A DNA stretch of 43,846 nt from Bdellovibrio sp. (GCA_016185105.1 JACPOE010000002.1:1-43846); one strand, 5' to 3'; shown: positions 14,290 to 23,433, numbered from the stretch's first letter. Program-made: numbers and translations. The notes: generated by a model not told the origin, from the sequence alone.

Positions 14290-15932
14290 GGATTACGTTC
14301 GATATACCCGTACTTCTCTAGGACATAGAGCCAAAACGAGTCGCTCAAACGTACGTTCGCAAGATTGTCACCCTTGTTTGGAGGTAAGAAATAGCCAGAT
14401 TTAATTGCCAAGTCTTCATCCGCGTCCGGAGCATCAGGCTGAGCTTTACCGTGATTGAGAGCAATATAGTTTAAAAAATTGCCATAGAGATCGACCAACT
14501 CTTTTTCGCTTTGAAGCAACTGATTTAAAAGAGCAGAGCTCAGAATTCGAGCAACCTGATTCTTAGGCTTATTGCCCTGTTTGTCTACAAAACCCCTGCG
14601 ATGAGAATCCTGAAGGAGCTGAACCAACAGCTGTACGTCATACGGCTGAAAGGTCACAGTGGGTGTTCCTTTTACAGTTTTGAGGCGCACCACATCTCCT
14701 GAAAGAAACCGGGTCATGACAGCTTTAGGAGTAAAAAGAGGGTGAGAAAGCTCAGCCACCTGAGCGTGTTGCACATCGACCAGTTCTCCCCTCAAACCCA
14801 GCGAGGCATGCATTCGGAGACTCAACACTTGTCGTTGGGTCATTTCAATCTCATCCGATTTTCTCTTGAGTGAAGCGTAGGTCTGAATAAACTCCATTCG
14901 ATAGTCCGCCAAAACTCGACTAATGAAATCGCCCAGGTTCCCTGGTGGTTTTTCCAGAAATACTCTCTCCACTTCAATCATGCCGCTATTCAAGCCATCC
15001 AAACACTGCTTGTCCGAACTTTGACTCAAGGTCAGGGCTACAATTTGTACATAGCTATTAGCGAGACCTTCAAATTCTTCCGGTACATCGGTATTCTTTG
15101 CGTCTAGACTTTCTGCTCGATCATAAGCGCGAAGGAGCCTCTTTCGATATTGCTGATTAGCTGCCTTCTGTTGTGCCATCTTTTTATTGCGAAGAACAGG
15201 ATCGGCCACAGTAAGGTCGGGACCAATGGGCTCGGTCAAGGTTGCCTGAATGGTATCAAGGCTCTTTTCTGGATCATCTGCTCCACCGCCCTGAAAAGCG
15301 GGAGCTAGACGCTTGAGGTGTGAGAAAATCTTCTTAAGCGAAGGATCGTCAATGTCGTCTCTATACTGAGAATTCAAATCCGATTTGTGAAGCCCCAGGT
15401 ACGGATCAGCAGATAAATAGGACAAATTTACTTTGTAACTTCCCTTTTCATTCAGCACCGAGACTGTTTGGGCTGACATGAAATCCTCACCCAAATTTAT
15501 TGAACCTTTTTTATCGCCTAGTGAAATGGTCTTTTGAATAAGGCGATCGACAAGATCTTGAGTGTCCACTAGCGCTTCAGCTTTCAAAGCATCCAAGCTT
15601 GGAACCGCGGGCGGAATAGCTGCTAGGTGAGGAAAATCCTGCCTGACTTCGTAAAATCCTAGAATTCCAAACTCAGGGTCATCTTTAGAATCCTTGCCTT
15701 TGTCCTTCTTGGCATCCTTATCGTTATCTTTGTGCTTGTCGTCTTTGTGTTTGCCGTCTTTGTCTTCGTCCTGGGTCTTCCGATCCTTTGAAGTTTTTTT
15801 GGATGGATCACCCTTAGACCCTGGTAACTGGTTTTGGGGAATTGTACTCGGCCCAACGTCCCCGGATTGAGGTCTACAGCCCACCGCGGAAAACAAAAAC
15901 AGGGTAAACCCAGCTAGTCGTAAAAACTTCAT
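14286..15932 (-). CDS. Lipoprotein with K/D-rich linker, function unknown
   Basis: 548 residues from ATG 15932. A TTG 45 bases further out is in frame, but it would put extra residues before the signal peptide. The signal MKFLRLAGFTLFLF is followed by a lipobox FSAVGC, so lipid attachment at that Cys is expected. Residues ~40-80 are a low-complexity tract of Lys, Asp and His (KDDKHKDNDKDAKKD style), probably a flexible, highly charged tether or metal-binding region. The remaining ~460 residues look mostly helical and match nothing I recognise. It is transcribed away from the glycan cluster. Its stop shares bases with the stop of the convergent barrel gene (TTAA at 14286-14289). Confidence 0.75.
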   Translation of the reverse strand: MKFLRLAGFTLFLFSAVGCRPQSGDVGPSTIPQNQLPGSKGDPSKKTSKDRKTQDEDKDGKHKDDKHKDNDKDAKKDKGKDSKDDPEFGILGFYEVRQDFPHLAAIPPAVPSLDALKAEALVDTQDLVDRLIQKTISLGDKKGSINLGEDFMSAQTVSVLNEKGSYKVNLSYLSADPYLGLHKSDLNSQYRDDIDDPSLKKIFSHLKRLAPAFQGGGADDPEKSLDTIQATLTEPIGPDLTVADPVLRNKKMAQQKAANQQYRKRLLRAYDRAESLDAKNTDVPEEFEGLANSYVQIVALTLSQSSDKQCLDGLNSGMIEVERVFLEKPPGNLGDFISRVLADYRMEFIQTYASLKRKSDEIEMTQRQVLSLRMHASLGLRGELVDVQHAQVAELSHPLFTPKAVMTRFLSGDVVRLKTVKGTPTVTFQPYDVQLLVQLLQDSHRRGFVDKQGNKPKNQVARILSSALLNQLLQSEKELVDLYGNFLNYIALNHGKAQPDAPDADEDLAIKSGYFLPPNKGDNLANVRLSDSFWLYVLEKYGYIERNP

Positions 15933-15970
15933 AGTAATTCCTAAAAATCGTTTTTGAACTGAGCTGTTTT

Positions 15971-16000
15971 CTACCAACGTTGATTAATATTGTCCACCAT
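15971..16000 (-). CDS. Possible 9-codon leader peptide (MVDNINQRW)
   Basis: On the minus strand a near-perfect Shine-Dalgarno GGAGGTGA (16012-16005) lies 4 bases before ATG 16000, which opens a 9-codon frame ending at TAG 15971-15973, 38 bases before the lipoprotein start. The ribosome site is much stronger than that of the lipoprotein (AGGA). It could be a translated leader that affects downstream expression, or a remnant. Length alone cannot show that it is real. Confidence 0.3.
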   Translation of the reverse strand: MVDNINQRW

Positions 16001-16084
16001 GGAGTCACCTCCACAAAAGCACCTAGAAAATCTCGGTATTTCACAAAGGAAACAAAGAGTTACCTATAGAGAATAATTTCAGTT

Positions 16085-17215
16085 TTAAACGGAATACCCT
16101 GATAAGTAGCCATCAGCAAGGCTCTTTGGACTATTCAAACGTGCATATTCCAAGGCAGCTTGACTCAAAGAAGCAATCCCGCCGGGATCACTTAAGACTC
16201 TTTTGATTTCTTCGGCACAGCTCTTTGGACTTCCAGAGCTAAAAAACTTCACACTTCCTTTAACACGTTCTTCGATTTCCAAATTCAATGGAAGATCGGA
16301 AGCCAAGACCGGACTGCCTCGCCCTAGAGCCTGAACCAGAGATCCGGAGCCAGAACTTTCCCTGAAGGGCGCTAACACAAGACTCGCACTTTCGTAGAAC
16401 GAATCGACCTCTTCAGCCGAAACAAACCCCGTCAACCTGACGCGACTTTCGAGGCCCAGCTTTTTAATCTTATCTCTACAGAATTGAACAAAGTTTTCAT
16501 CAGACGGCCTTCTAGGTCCACCTGCCAAAATCAGCTCAAAATCGTCAGGCAAAAGAGACAATGCTTCAATAGCAATGTCTTGCCCTTTGTCTGGTGTGAC
16601 AAAGCCAAAAACCAAGATCTTCTTCCGTTGCAAATTCGGCTTGGTGCGAATTGGAGTCAAAGCCGGCACAAAATGGGGAATGACCTCTACTTTTGCACAC
16701 CCAGAACTCTCCACCATGGCCTTTTGTAAACGCGAATGAACAAAAACCCCATTTAAACGACCCCAGGTTTCTTGCGACCAGGCTCTTTGACAACGCGAGA
16801 TGAAGACTGAATTTGCCAGCCACCGCAACGGAATCTGCCAACCCCGCCCCTTTAAAGGAAACCGGTAATCGGGATTCAGCACATTATGGGCAGTCGCAAA
16901 TACCTTAACCTCAGGTAGGACTCGACGAACCCCCTCAAGCCACTCAGGAAAAAGATAGAATCCAGGAATCTTGTTTCCAAACAGTCCGTATTCATGTTGA
17001 ACGTGAATTACAGTGGGATTGAGTTTAGCAATCTTTTCAACCGATCTTTGCACTCCTGAGCGCGTCTCAATCAAATCATAAAGTGGCGGGAAGACTGAAA
17101 AAGGGACACTAGCTTGGGTGGCTGCCTTTTCAACAGCAGGCCAGAGCGCTTCCGAATAGGTACGAATTCCGCCTTTTTCCTCGGGCACTACCCAAAGCAA
17201 ACTTGCGTGAGTCAT
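16085..17215 (-). CDS. Glycosyltransferase, GT4 family
   Basis: 376 residues. The C-terminal half has the GT-B donor-site pattern: KKILVFGFVTPDKGQDIAIEAL, LILAGGPR, RVRLTGFVSAEEVDSFYESA, then ESSGSGSLVQALGRGSPVLASD, which contains the nucleotide-sugar-binding region (the usual EX7E is partly altered). The N-terminal acceptor domain includes VIHVQHEYGLFG and FATAHN. It should transfer a sugar in the cytosol onto a growing lipid-linked glycan. It overlaps the preceding glycosyltransferase by 4 bases and is the last gene of the glycan cluster on this strand. Confidence 0.88.
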   Translation of the reverse strand: MTHASLLWVVPEEKGGIRTYSEALWPAVEKAATQASVPFSVFPPLYDLIETRSGVQRSVEKIAKLNPTVIHVQHEYGLFGNKIPGFYLFPEWLEGVRRVLPEVKVFATAHNVLNPDYRFPLKGRGWQIPLRWLANSVFISRCQRAWSQETWGRLNGVFVHSRLQKAMVESSGCAKVEVIPHFVPALTPIRTKPNLQRKKILVFGFVTPDKGQDIAIEALSLLPDDFELILAGGPRRPSDENFVQFCRDKIKKLGLESRVRLTGFVSAEEVDSFYESASLVLAPFRESSGSGSLVQALGRGSPVLASDLPLNLEIEERVKGSVKFFSSGSPKSCAEEIKRVLSDPGGIASLSQAALEYARLNSPKSLADGYLSGYSV

Positions 17216-18207
17216 TTTTTAACCCTCAGCACAGCGTCGAGTGCACATTGTGCCACTTGTCTCCACGTTTTCAGAAACTTCCGGTTCCACTCAGCTCGTT
17301 TTTTTCTGGCTTCGGATGTCCCTGGCAAAGCCTCCAGTTCAGCGACCCCCCCGGACCAAGCTGAACCAGACTCCTCGTTATTAAACTCTAGGAGTTTAAA
17401 TCCTTGTAAATCTCTATTCAAGCTATTCAATCCTCCGACTGGAGTTGCCAGAACCGGAGTTCCCATCGCCAAACTTTCGAGCACGACTAGGGGCAGGCCC
17501 TCATACTTCGAAGTTAAAAGGAGTCCTTTTGATTGAGCTAAAAGCTCTTTCACCTGTGGGGCATCCAATCGTCCAGTCGACTGGACCTGTGAATGGGGTT
17601 CAAACCCATCTCCAGGAGCAGCGGCGATTCGAAGACTTGGAATATCACGAATCAAAGACTTCACCCGCCACGTTGCTTTGACCGGGTCTCCCCCCCTGCC
17701 AATAAAAGACCAAAATGGAAGACGGTCCTGCACCCAGCTACGCACCCCCGATGCTGGAAGGTCACCGACATCTTGATCCGTAGCAGAATCCCAGCCATTC
17801 GAACAAACAGCACAAGTCTTCCCAAGAATCCGGGCTAATTTAAATAACCAAAGGTCCGAATGAATTGCCAAAACCACGTCGGCCCGAAGGACTCCAAAAA
17901 ACTCACGAAGGGATGCTAAATATCCGCCAGGCCACGTCCACTCCGAACAGGCCGCCATTCTTCCCAGAGTTGTTCCATGCAGTGTATGTACTCGAATCGC
18001 ACTACTTGCAGTGTGGGTACCCCAGAAATGGACCGCACTGCCATGAGTCTGAATCACATCCCAATCCTTTTTCAATTTCTGGGGATCAGAGGAGATTTCA
18101 GAATGGATTCCAAGCAGATTCAGCTCGCGAGATAAGCTCCGTGCATGAACCTCAACTCCGCCTAATCCTTTTTCTAGATCAACGGTCGCCCACTGAAGCC
18201 AGCGCAC
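17212..18207 (-). CDS. Glycosyltransferase, GT4-like
   Basis: 331 residues with a GT-B layout. The N-terminus has GLGGVEVHARSLSREL, the usual glycine-rich opening. The C-terminal half has KGLLLTSKYEGLPLVVLESLAMGTPVLAT, a good match to the EX7E donor-binding motif of GT4 enzymes (EGLPLVVLE). It is shorter than most GT4 proteins (350-400), and the middle linker is compact. It lies between the flippase gene (29-base overlap at its 5' end) and a second GT4 gene (ATGA overlap), so it is part of the same surface-polysaccharide operon. Confidence 0.85.
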   Translation of the reverse strand: MRWLQWATVDLEKGLGGVEVHARSLSRELNLLGIHSEISSDPQKLKKDWDVIQTHGSAVHFWGTHTASSAIRVHTLHGTTLGRMAACSEWTWPGGYLASLREFFGVLRADVVLAIHSDLWLFKLARILGKTCAVCSNGWDSATDQDVGDLPASGVRSWVQDRLPFWSFIGRGGDPVKATWRVKSLIRDIPSLRIAAAPGDGFEPHSQVQSTGRLDAPQVKELLAQSKGLLLTSKYEGLPLVVLESLAMGTPVLATPVGGLNSLNRDLQGFKLLEFNNEESGSAWSGGVAELEALPGTSEARKKRAEWNRKFLKTWRQVAQCALDAVLRVKK

Positions 18208-19570
18208 GCACCCTCCGATAAATAAAAATCAGCAGAATACAAAATACAGTCGACACCGCGCCATTCATTTTGGCTACCCATAAAGGGTCATGAGTCCCCG
18301 CACTCAAATAGGCCGCCGAACCATAAAACAGGAAGCTAAGCGCAGTCCAAGGTAAGTAAGATCGAAGGAACGTCTGCCGGGCACTTGAACGGACTAAAAT
18401 CCAATGAGTGACCAGGAAGGTGGAGGTCAAAATCATATTTCCAAGAAGAATCCAATTGAACCATCTTAACATTTCTAGTTGTTCAACATCGGACCACCGC
18501 CCATGAGAAAGCAGCTGGACTAACTTTCCACTCAAGAGCCAAAAAACTAACCCCTGCACCCCATTGGTCAGTGCAAGAATCAACGTCAACTTTTTAACTC
18601 TGGGAAGTTCCTGATTTTTCGCGGGAGTTTTTCGACCTAGCCAAAGACCGAAAGCATTCGTCAGCGCCAACGGAGCAAAATTAGAAAAGTTCACCAGCTT
18701 CAACACACTGGCATACAAGCCGACTTGTCTTGCCGGAAAGTGAAAAAGACCCAACGTAAAAAGGTCCATGGTTTGAACCCAATTTAACGCAACGCCTTGG
18801 AGGTGCTGCCATATAGAAAAATCTTTCAGAGTTTCAAACAGGGTCTCTCTCATACTCAAATGGTAAGGTTTCGTATGCCGATCTTCTGAAACTTGCTGAC
18901 TACCCAAAAAAGCAATTGCCTGGTTCCTGGCCAAAAAAGCGGAACTGAGTGCCGAAAAAAGTCCAACCCCGGCCAATCCGGCCAGCTGAACTACGACTGG
19001 GGCGTCACCTTGGATTTTGAGAGTTGCTGCCGTTCCGATGAAAAGAACAGTTTTTTGATAGAGACTCAGTAAACTCAAAGTTTCTAGCTTCAAGCTTAGC
19101 CGTAAAAATTCACGATCAGCACCAGAGACTTGAGGTGCCAGAGCCAGGGAGAATGCCCAGATTAGACTAAATACCCATTCGAAATAACTCTGACCACTCA
19201 GGAAAAATCCAACCCCAAGAGAAACCAATAATGCAAAGGCACCTTTTAGATAGCCAAATACCCGGAAGGCCCGAAGGCGCGCCGCCAAGACTGTGACCCC
19301 TGCATCTTTCCAGACGGAAAAATCCCGATATAAAACTGTTTCCGGCGCCAAAAAGAAAAGCAAAAGAGGAGCTACAACAGCTTGAGCCATTGCTAGCTTT
19401 GAGAAGACCTCTGGGCTGAGAAACCAAATCAAAAACAATGTCGTCAATCCATCAGCTACGCGGGTGATGGCTTGTTCGACCGTATTTAATAACCCATGTT
19501 TAATCCAAACGGACCGACCGGTCTGCGAAGGATTCTTTGGCTCTTGTGAATTTTGAGCCTTCCCCGTCAT
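18179..19570 (-). CDS. Wzx-like polysaccharide flippase / oligosaccharide translocase
   Basis: 463 residues with about 12 hydrophobic segments and a short charged N-terminal tail, the size and pattern of the MOP/PST family. Members flip undecaprenyl-linked oligosaccharides across the inner membrane. No single diagnostic motif is visible, so the call rests on topology, on segments such as KHGLLNTVEQAITRVADGL near the N-terminus, and on its place between an epimerase and glycosyltransferases. It starts 6 bases after the epimerase stop and overlaps the next gene. Confidence 0.75.
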   Translation of the reverse strand: MTGKAQNSQEPKNPSQTGRSVWIKHGLLNTVEQAITRVADGLTTLFLIWFLSPEVFSKLAMAQAVVAPLLLFFLAPETVLYRDFSVWKDAGVTVLAARLRAFRVFGYLKGAFALLVSLGVGFFLSGQSYFEWVFSLIWAFSLALAPQVSGADREFLRLSLKLETLSLLSLYQKTVLFIGTAATLKIQGDAPVVVQLAGLAGVGLFSALSSAFLARNQAIAFLGSQQVSEDRHTKPYHLSMRETLFETLKDFSIWQHLQGVALNWVQTMDLFTLGLFHFPARQVGLYASVLKLVNFSNFAPLALTNAFGLWLGRKTPAKNQELPRVKKLTLILALTNGVQGLVFWLLSGKLVQLLSHGRWSDVEQLEMLRWFNWILLGNMILTSTFLVTHWILVRSSARQTFLRSYLPWTALSFLFYGSAAYLSAGTHDPLWVAKMNGAVSTVFCILLIFIYRRVRALASVGDR

Positions 19571-19576
19571 AAAGTT

Positions 19577-20602
19577 TTACAGACCCTCTTGGATTTCATG
19601 AGGACGCTGACTCTGAGAATTTGGAATCGAACTTGGCTGAAGAGATTTAAGCCCTTGCTCTAACTTTACCTTTGGTCGCCAACCCAAAACTGAACCGGCT
19701 CGTTCGATATTCCCTAGAGAATGAAGGACATCTCCTTTTCGAGGTTCATCCTTATATAAAGGTACAGATCGACCAGTGATTCGAATCAAAGTCTCGGCTA
19801 ATTCTTGAACCGTAATCCGTTCTCCGGAGGCTAGATTGATTGGCTGACCGTCGCACTCCGAATCAGGAAGATGTAAAGCTTTGTAACAACCTTCAACCAC
19901 GTCCTCTACGGCTACAAAGTCTCGGGTCTGAATTCCTCCACCATGAAGGTGTATGGCCTGATTGAGGCTGAGTCGTGAAAGAAATGTTGTAATCACGCCA
20001 GTATAGGGTGATTTGGGATCCTGTCCCTTTCCATAAACATTGAAAAATCTAAATACGACGGATGGAATTCCCTCAAATTTAGAGAACGTTCCAAATAGCC
20101 TCTCAGCCGCTAATTTTTGAATGGCATAGTTAGAAACTGGAAAGGGAAGGTTCAGACCTTCTTTGAGTGCCTGCCCATTTTCCCCAAGCTTTCCGTAAAC
20201 TGCACTAGATCCTGAGAACACCGCCCGAATGCTTTTGCCCGATTTTCGTTTTTCCCGTAGGCAGTCCAATAGGAGGGCAGTCCCCACCAAATTGGTTCGA
20301 AAGCTACGAACTGGGTCTTCCTCACAAGCGGGAACGCTGGAGACAGCGGCAAAATGATACACCGCTTTCAAATCCTCAGACTCGAGGCAGGCTTCCAAAT
20401 CTTCTCGTAGACTGACGTCCCCTTGGACGTACCGAACGCCGGGAACAGGAGACTGGGGAGTCACTAAATCCAAGACCAGAACTGAATATCCGTTCTCAAT
20501 CAATACCCGACTTAAATGAGTACCTATAAAACCAGCGCCCCCCGTTATTAAAACCGTGCCATTTTTTCCGGATGCACCCGGGGCAATTGAGGGGAGACTC
20601 AC
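19577..20602 (-). CDS. NAD-dependent sugar-nucleotide epimerase/dehydratase (GalE-like)
   Basis: 341 residues from GTG 20602, chosen because AAAGGAAAA lies 7 bases upstream. An ATG at 20671 would add 23 basic residues before the Rossmann fold. Motifs: GGAGFIGTH (NAD binding), YHFAAVSSVP, a Ser-Ser-Ala-Val-Tyr active-site strand, YxxxK as YAIQK, and FRFFNVYGKGQDPKSPYTG, which is typical of UDP-sugar epimerases. It should supply an epimerised UDP-sugar for the two glycosyltransferases downstream. It is the first gene of this minus-strand operon and diverges from the ABC-2 exporter. Confidence 0.88.
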   Translation of the reverse strand: MSLPSIAPGASGKNGTVLITGGAGFIGTHLSRVLIENGYSVLVLDLVTPQSPVPGVRYVQGDVSLREDLEACLESEDLKAVYHFAAVSSVPACEEDPVRSFRTNLVGTALLLDCLREKRKSGKSIRAVFSGSSAVYGKLGENGQALKEGLNLPFPVSNYAIQKLAAERLFGTFSKFEGIPSVVFRFFNVYGKGQDPKSPYTGVITTFLSRLSLNQAIHLHGGGIQTRDFVAVEDVVEGCYKALHLPDSECDGQPINLASGERITVQELAETLIRITGRSVPLYKDEPRKGDVLHSLGNIERAGSVLGWRPKVKLEQGLKSLQPSSIPNSQSQRPHEIQEGL

Positions 20603-20731
20603 AAAGATTTTTCCTTTAAGTATGGTAAGGTGACTTTCACGTTTGCGTCTAATGTACGCGTGTGGGGCCAAAAGTCAAATAGCCAAATAACCTAGCACCT
20701 GGCTCGTCCAGTCGAAAAGGGGAACTCAGAA
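20603..20731. promoter_or_regulatory. Divergent promoter region between glycan operon and ABC-2 exporter
   Basis: This 129-base gap separates two divergent operons and must hold both promoters. The ribosome site for the plus-strand gene (AAGGGGA, ending about 8 bases before GTG 20732) and that of the minus-strand gene (AAAGGAAAA) are visible. I cannot pick -35/-10 boxes with confidence. Confidence 0.4.
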
Positions 20732-21808
20732 GTGAATACCTCGAAAGCGGGATCGGCAGTTATTGTTGTAAAGAATATTCGTAGATCTTTCCGATCCACG
20801 GTGAAAAAGGAAGGACTCAAGGGAGCCTTGGGGCTATTATTTAAGCCCCAGTTTCAAGAACATGAGGCCCTTAAAGGGGTGAGCTTTTCATTAGAACAAG
20901 GCTCCTTCAATGGACTCATCGGGGCAAATGGGGCAGGAAAAACGACTCTTTTAAAAATCCTCTCTGGACTCATCCCCCCCTCGGCTGGGGAGGCTAGGGT
21001 CCTCGGGCATGACCCCTTTAAACGAGCTTTAGATTTTCGCAGGCAGATTGCCCTGGTGATGGGACAGAAAGCGCAGCTTTGGTGGGACCTTCCTGCGATG
21101 GATGCCTTCGATCTCCTCAAAGCAATCTATGAAATTCCCACCCCTCTTTATCAAGAACGGTTGAATACTCTAGCTGAACTCCTAGATGTGAAACGCCACC
21201 TCCAGACTCAAATCCGCAGACTCTCGCTCGGCGAACGAATGAAAATGGAGTTGATCGGTGCCATCTTACATTGGCCCAGTGTCATCTTCCTGGATGAGCC
21301 CACTATTGGCTTAGATGTCTTTGCGGCCCACAAGCTTAGGGAGTTTCTCAAAGTCTTCAATCATAAGGAAAAGGCAACGATCATTCTCACCAGTCACAAT
21401 ATGGATGACATTGAAAAGCTATGCACCCGCGTGCTGATCCTACGCTCTGGCGAACTCATCTATGATGGGCGCCCCCAAGGACTTACCGAAGAGGGAGAAC
21501 GTCGGTTGCGAGTCCGATTCATGGAAAGAACCGAGCCGGCTCAAATTAGCAAAATCTCGGGTCTGCCCATTTCTTCCATAGAACAATCCGCTGAGAGTAG
21601 CGAAGAAGATGAAAAAACGGAATCAGAGACGCCGGCCTATCTCATTCAACTGAAACAGGATCAAATCGTTAACGTCCTCCAGAGTCTGATGCAATCCCTT
21701 CACATTGTGGACATGGGAATTGAGCAGCAGTCCCTGGAAAGGGTGATTCAAAGAATCTATTCCGAGGAAAAGGAACTTGGAACTAGCCCCCAAGCGGAGC
21801 ACCTATGA
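20732..21808 (+). CDS. ABC-2 type exporter ATP-binding protein
   Basis: 358 residues from a GTG start with RBS GGGGA. Motifs: Walker A GANGAGKTT, signature LSLGERMKMELIGAIL (a degenerate LSGGQ), Walker B VIFLDEPTIGLD, switch TSHN. The signature and Q-loop form (MGQKAQLWWDLP) are those of DrrA/CcmA-like ATPases paired with pfam06182-type permeases. The C-terminal ~80 residues contain an acidic stretch (SSEEDEKTESE) and may be regulatory. It overlaps the first permease by 4 bases. The substrate is unknown. Confidence 0.9.
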   Translation: MNTSKAGSAVIVVKNIRRSFRSTVKKEGLKGALGLLFKPQFQEHEALKGVSFSLEQGSFNGLIGANGAGKTTLLKILSGLIPPSAGEARVLGHDPFKRALDFRRQIALVMGQKAQLWWDLPAMDAFDLLKAIYEIPTPLYQERLNTLAELLDVKRHLQTQIRRLSLGERMKMELIGAILHWPSVIFLDEPTIGLDVFAAHKLREFLKVFNHKEKATIILTSHNMDDIEKLCTRVLILRSGELIYDGRPQGLTEEGERRLRVRFMERTEPAQISKISGLPISSIEQSAESSEEDEKTESETPAYLIQLKQDQIVNVLQSLMQSLHIVDMGIEQQSLERVIQRIYSEEKELGTSPQAEHL

Positions 21809-22596
21809 AATTCGAATGGAGACTGGCGGCTCTCAAAAATGGATTTCAGGATGCGACGGCCTACCAGATCGAGTTTCTATTTGAAATTCTAGGTTCGGCC
21901 TTTGTTCCCGCCGCGATCCAATGGGTCCTTTGGTATGCGTTGTTCCAAACTGGCGGTGCAACAGAGATCGGTGGAATGGGCTATCAAGACATGGTCTTTT
22001 ACACAATGGTCAGCCTTCTTTTTAGCCAGATTCGCGGAGGGGACCATGATTTCGAGCTGGGGGAACTTATTCGAAATGGTCAGCTTTCCAACTATCTCTT
22101 ACGCCCCGTCAGTGTAGTCGAATTTATCTATATTAGAGGTGTAGCTCCTAGGCTCTTTATTGCACTCCTCTGTCTCAGCATTGGGGTATTTCTTGGATTT
22201 CTTTTTGATTTTTCGGTGTTGAGGATGTTTGGGGCGATGCTTCTAGCGTTGATCGGAAACATTATTCACTATCAGATCGGCGCCTCGCTTGCGACAGCAG
22301 CATTCTATTGGGAAGAGGCATACAGCATCTTCATGGTAAAAAACATGCTGGTCAGTTTTCTGAGCGGAGAACTGATTCCACTCAACCTGTTTCCAGAAAA
22401 GATGCAGTGGATTTGGAAATGCACCCCATTTTACCTCTATGTTTATGGCCCTACGCAGTACGCCCTTGGACGCTGGACCCATGAAGAATACCTTTTTCAA
22501 CTTGGAGTCGCCGCGTTATGGCTCTTTGGTGCTTGGGCGATGATTAAACTGAGTTGGGGAGTTGGTATGAAACGCTATTTAAGCCTCGGGGGATAG
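21805..22596 (+). CDS. ABC-2 type permease, subunit 1
   Basis: 263 residues with six hydrophobic segments. An amphipathic N-terminal stretch (FEWRLAALKNGFQDATAYQ) is followed by a first helix containing FVPAAIQWVLWYALF, and by GELIRNGQLSNYLLRPVS in a cytosolic loop, a hallmark of the ABC-2 permease family pfam06182 (my recollection of the family). It forms a pair with the following gene of identical length. The ATGA overlap with the ATPase shows translational coupling. Confidence 0.85.
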   Translation: MKFEWRLAALKNGFQDATAYQIEFLFEILGSAFVPAAIQWVLWYALFQTGGATEIGGMGYQDMVFYTMVSLLFSQIRGGDHDFELGELIRNGQLSNYLLRPVSVVEFIYIRGVAPRLFIALLCLSIGVFLGFLFDFSVLRMFGAMLLALIGNIIHYQIGASLATAAFYWEEAYSIFMVKNMLVSFLSGELIPLNLFPEKMQWIWKCTPFYLYVYGPTQYALGRWTHEEYLFQLGVAALWLFGAWAMIKLSWGVGMKRYLSLGG

Positions 22597-22600
22597 GAAT

Positions 22601-23392
22601 ATGTCTTGGACCCGCTATTTAAAAACTTATCAAGTACAACTCAAAAACAATTTTGTGCGAGAAGCCGTTTATAGAACTAACTTTCTAACGGCAGTTACGG
22701 TGGATGCGATCTGGATAGCAATCGAGTTTTCGCTTTTCTCGGTGATTTACGCCAATGTAGAAACCCTCGCAGGATGGAGCAGACATCAGGTCTACTTCTT
22801 TCTAGGGATCTTTTTTGCCTCAGACGCCCTGTTTACGATCTTTTTTCAAAGAAACTTCTGGAACTTCTCGGACCTGGTCAATAAAGGCGAGCTCGACGTT
22901 CTTCTCACTAAGCCAGTTCATCCGCTTTTTCTGGCCCTCTCACGCTCAATCAATCTTACCGCTGGCTTTAACATTTTTATGGGACTAGGAATTGCTCTCA
23001 AGTACGCGGAGCCGGCGGGATTTGAGGGAGGTTGGCGGTGGCTGCTAGTCTTTGTTTGGCTGCTAGTGGGACTAATCACCGCCCTATTACTTCGATTCGC
23101 ATTTTCAGTCTGGGTTTTTTGGACAGATCGAAGTTGGGCGCTCTCCAGAATGTATTATCAATTCTTTGCCTTCGCCACCAAGCCTGATTCGATCTATCCC
23201 AAGACTATCCGCTACCTCATTCTAACTGCCCTCCCCTTTGCATTTATTGGAAGTGTTCCAACAAGAGCATTGCTGCATGGATTGAGCCTCCAAGAATATG
23301 AATCGTTGGCAGCTGTGCTTTTAATTTTTCTCGGGCTTAATGCAGTTCTGTGGAAAATGGGACTTCGTCGTTATCAGAGTGCTAGCAGTTAA
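22601..23392 (+). CDS. ABC-2 type permease, subunit 2
   Basis: 263 residues, six hydrophobic segments, starting 4 bases after the first permease. The loop LVNKGELDVLLTKPVHPLFL is the same family signature (GELDxLLxKPxxP) as in subunit 1, so the two are diverged paralogues that probably form a heterodimer. The export substrate is not shown by sequence. The divergent glycan operon makes a polysaccharide or glycolipid possible, but ABC-2 pairs of this type occur in many contexts. Confidence 0.85.
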   Translation: MSWTRYLKTYQVQLKNNFVREAVYRTNFLTAVTVDAIWIAIEFSLFSVIYANVETLAGWSRHQVYFFLGIFFASDALFTIFFQRNFWNFSDLVNKGELDVLLTKPVHPLFLALSRSINLTAGFNIFMGLGIALKYAEPAGFEGGWRWLLVFVWLLVGLITALLLRFAFSVWVFWTDRSWALSRMYYQFFAFATKPDSIYPKTIRYLILTALPFAFIGSVPTRALLHGLSLQEYESLAAVLLIFLGLNAVLWKMGLRRYQSASS

Positions 23393-23417
23393 ATCATTTT
23401 GATGCAAAAAATCGGTT

Positions 23418-23433
23418 GGTCGCCACGGCGACC
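23418..23433. promoter_or_regulatory. 16-base inverted repeat upstream of parA (candidate operator or parS-like site)
   Basis: GGTCGCCACGGCGACC: two perfect 7-base arms around a central AC. With the flanking T and A the arms extend to 8 bases. It ends 75 bases before the parA start. A second copy with identical arms lies inside parA. Position and symmetry suit binding by the MerR-like head of ParA or by ParB. Confidence 0.5.

Noticed and set aside
17114-17536. 140-residue plus-strand open frame
   Set aside because: It spans the junction of two well-supported glycosyltransferase genes on the other strand and shows no features of its own.
23418-23433. Palindrome read as a terminator for the ABC-2 operon
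   Set aside because: The plus-strand tail (AGAAAAATAA) is not a U-tract. A T-run exists only in the minus direction, where no gene ends, and the second copy is inside a coding region.
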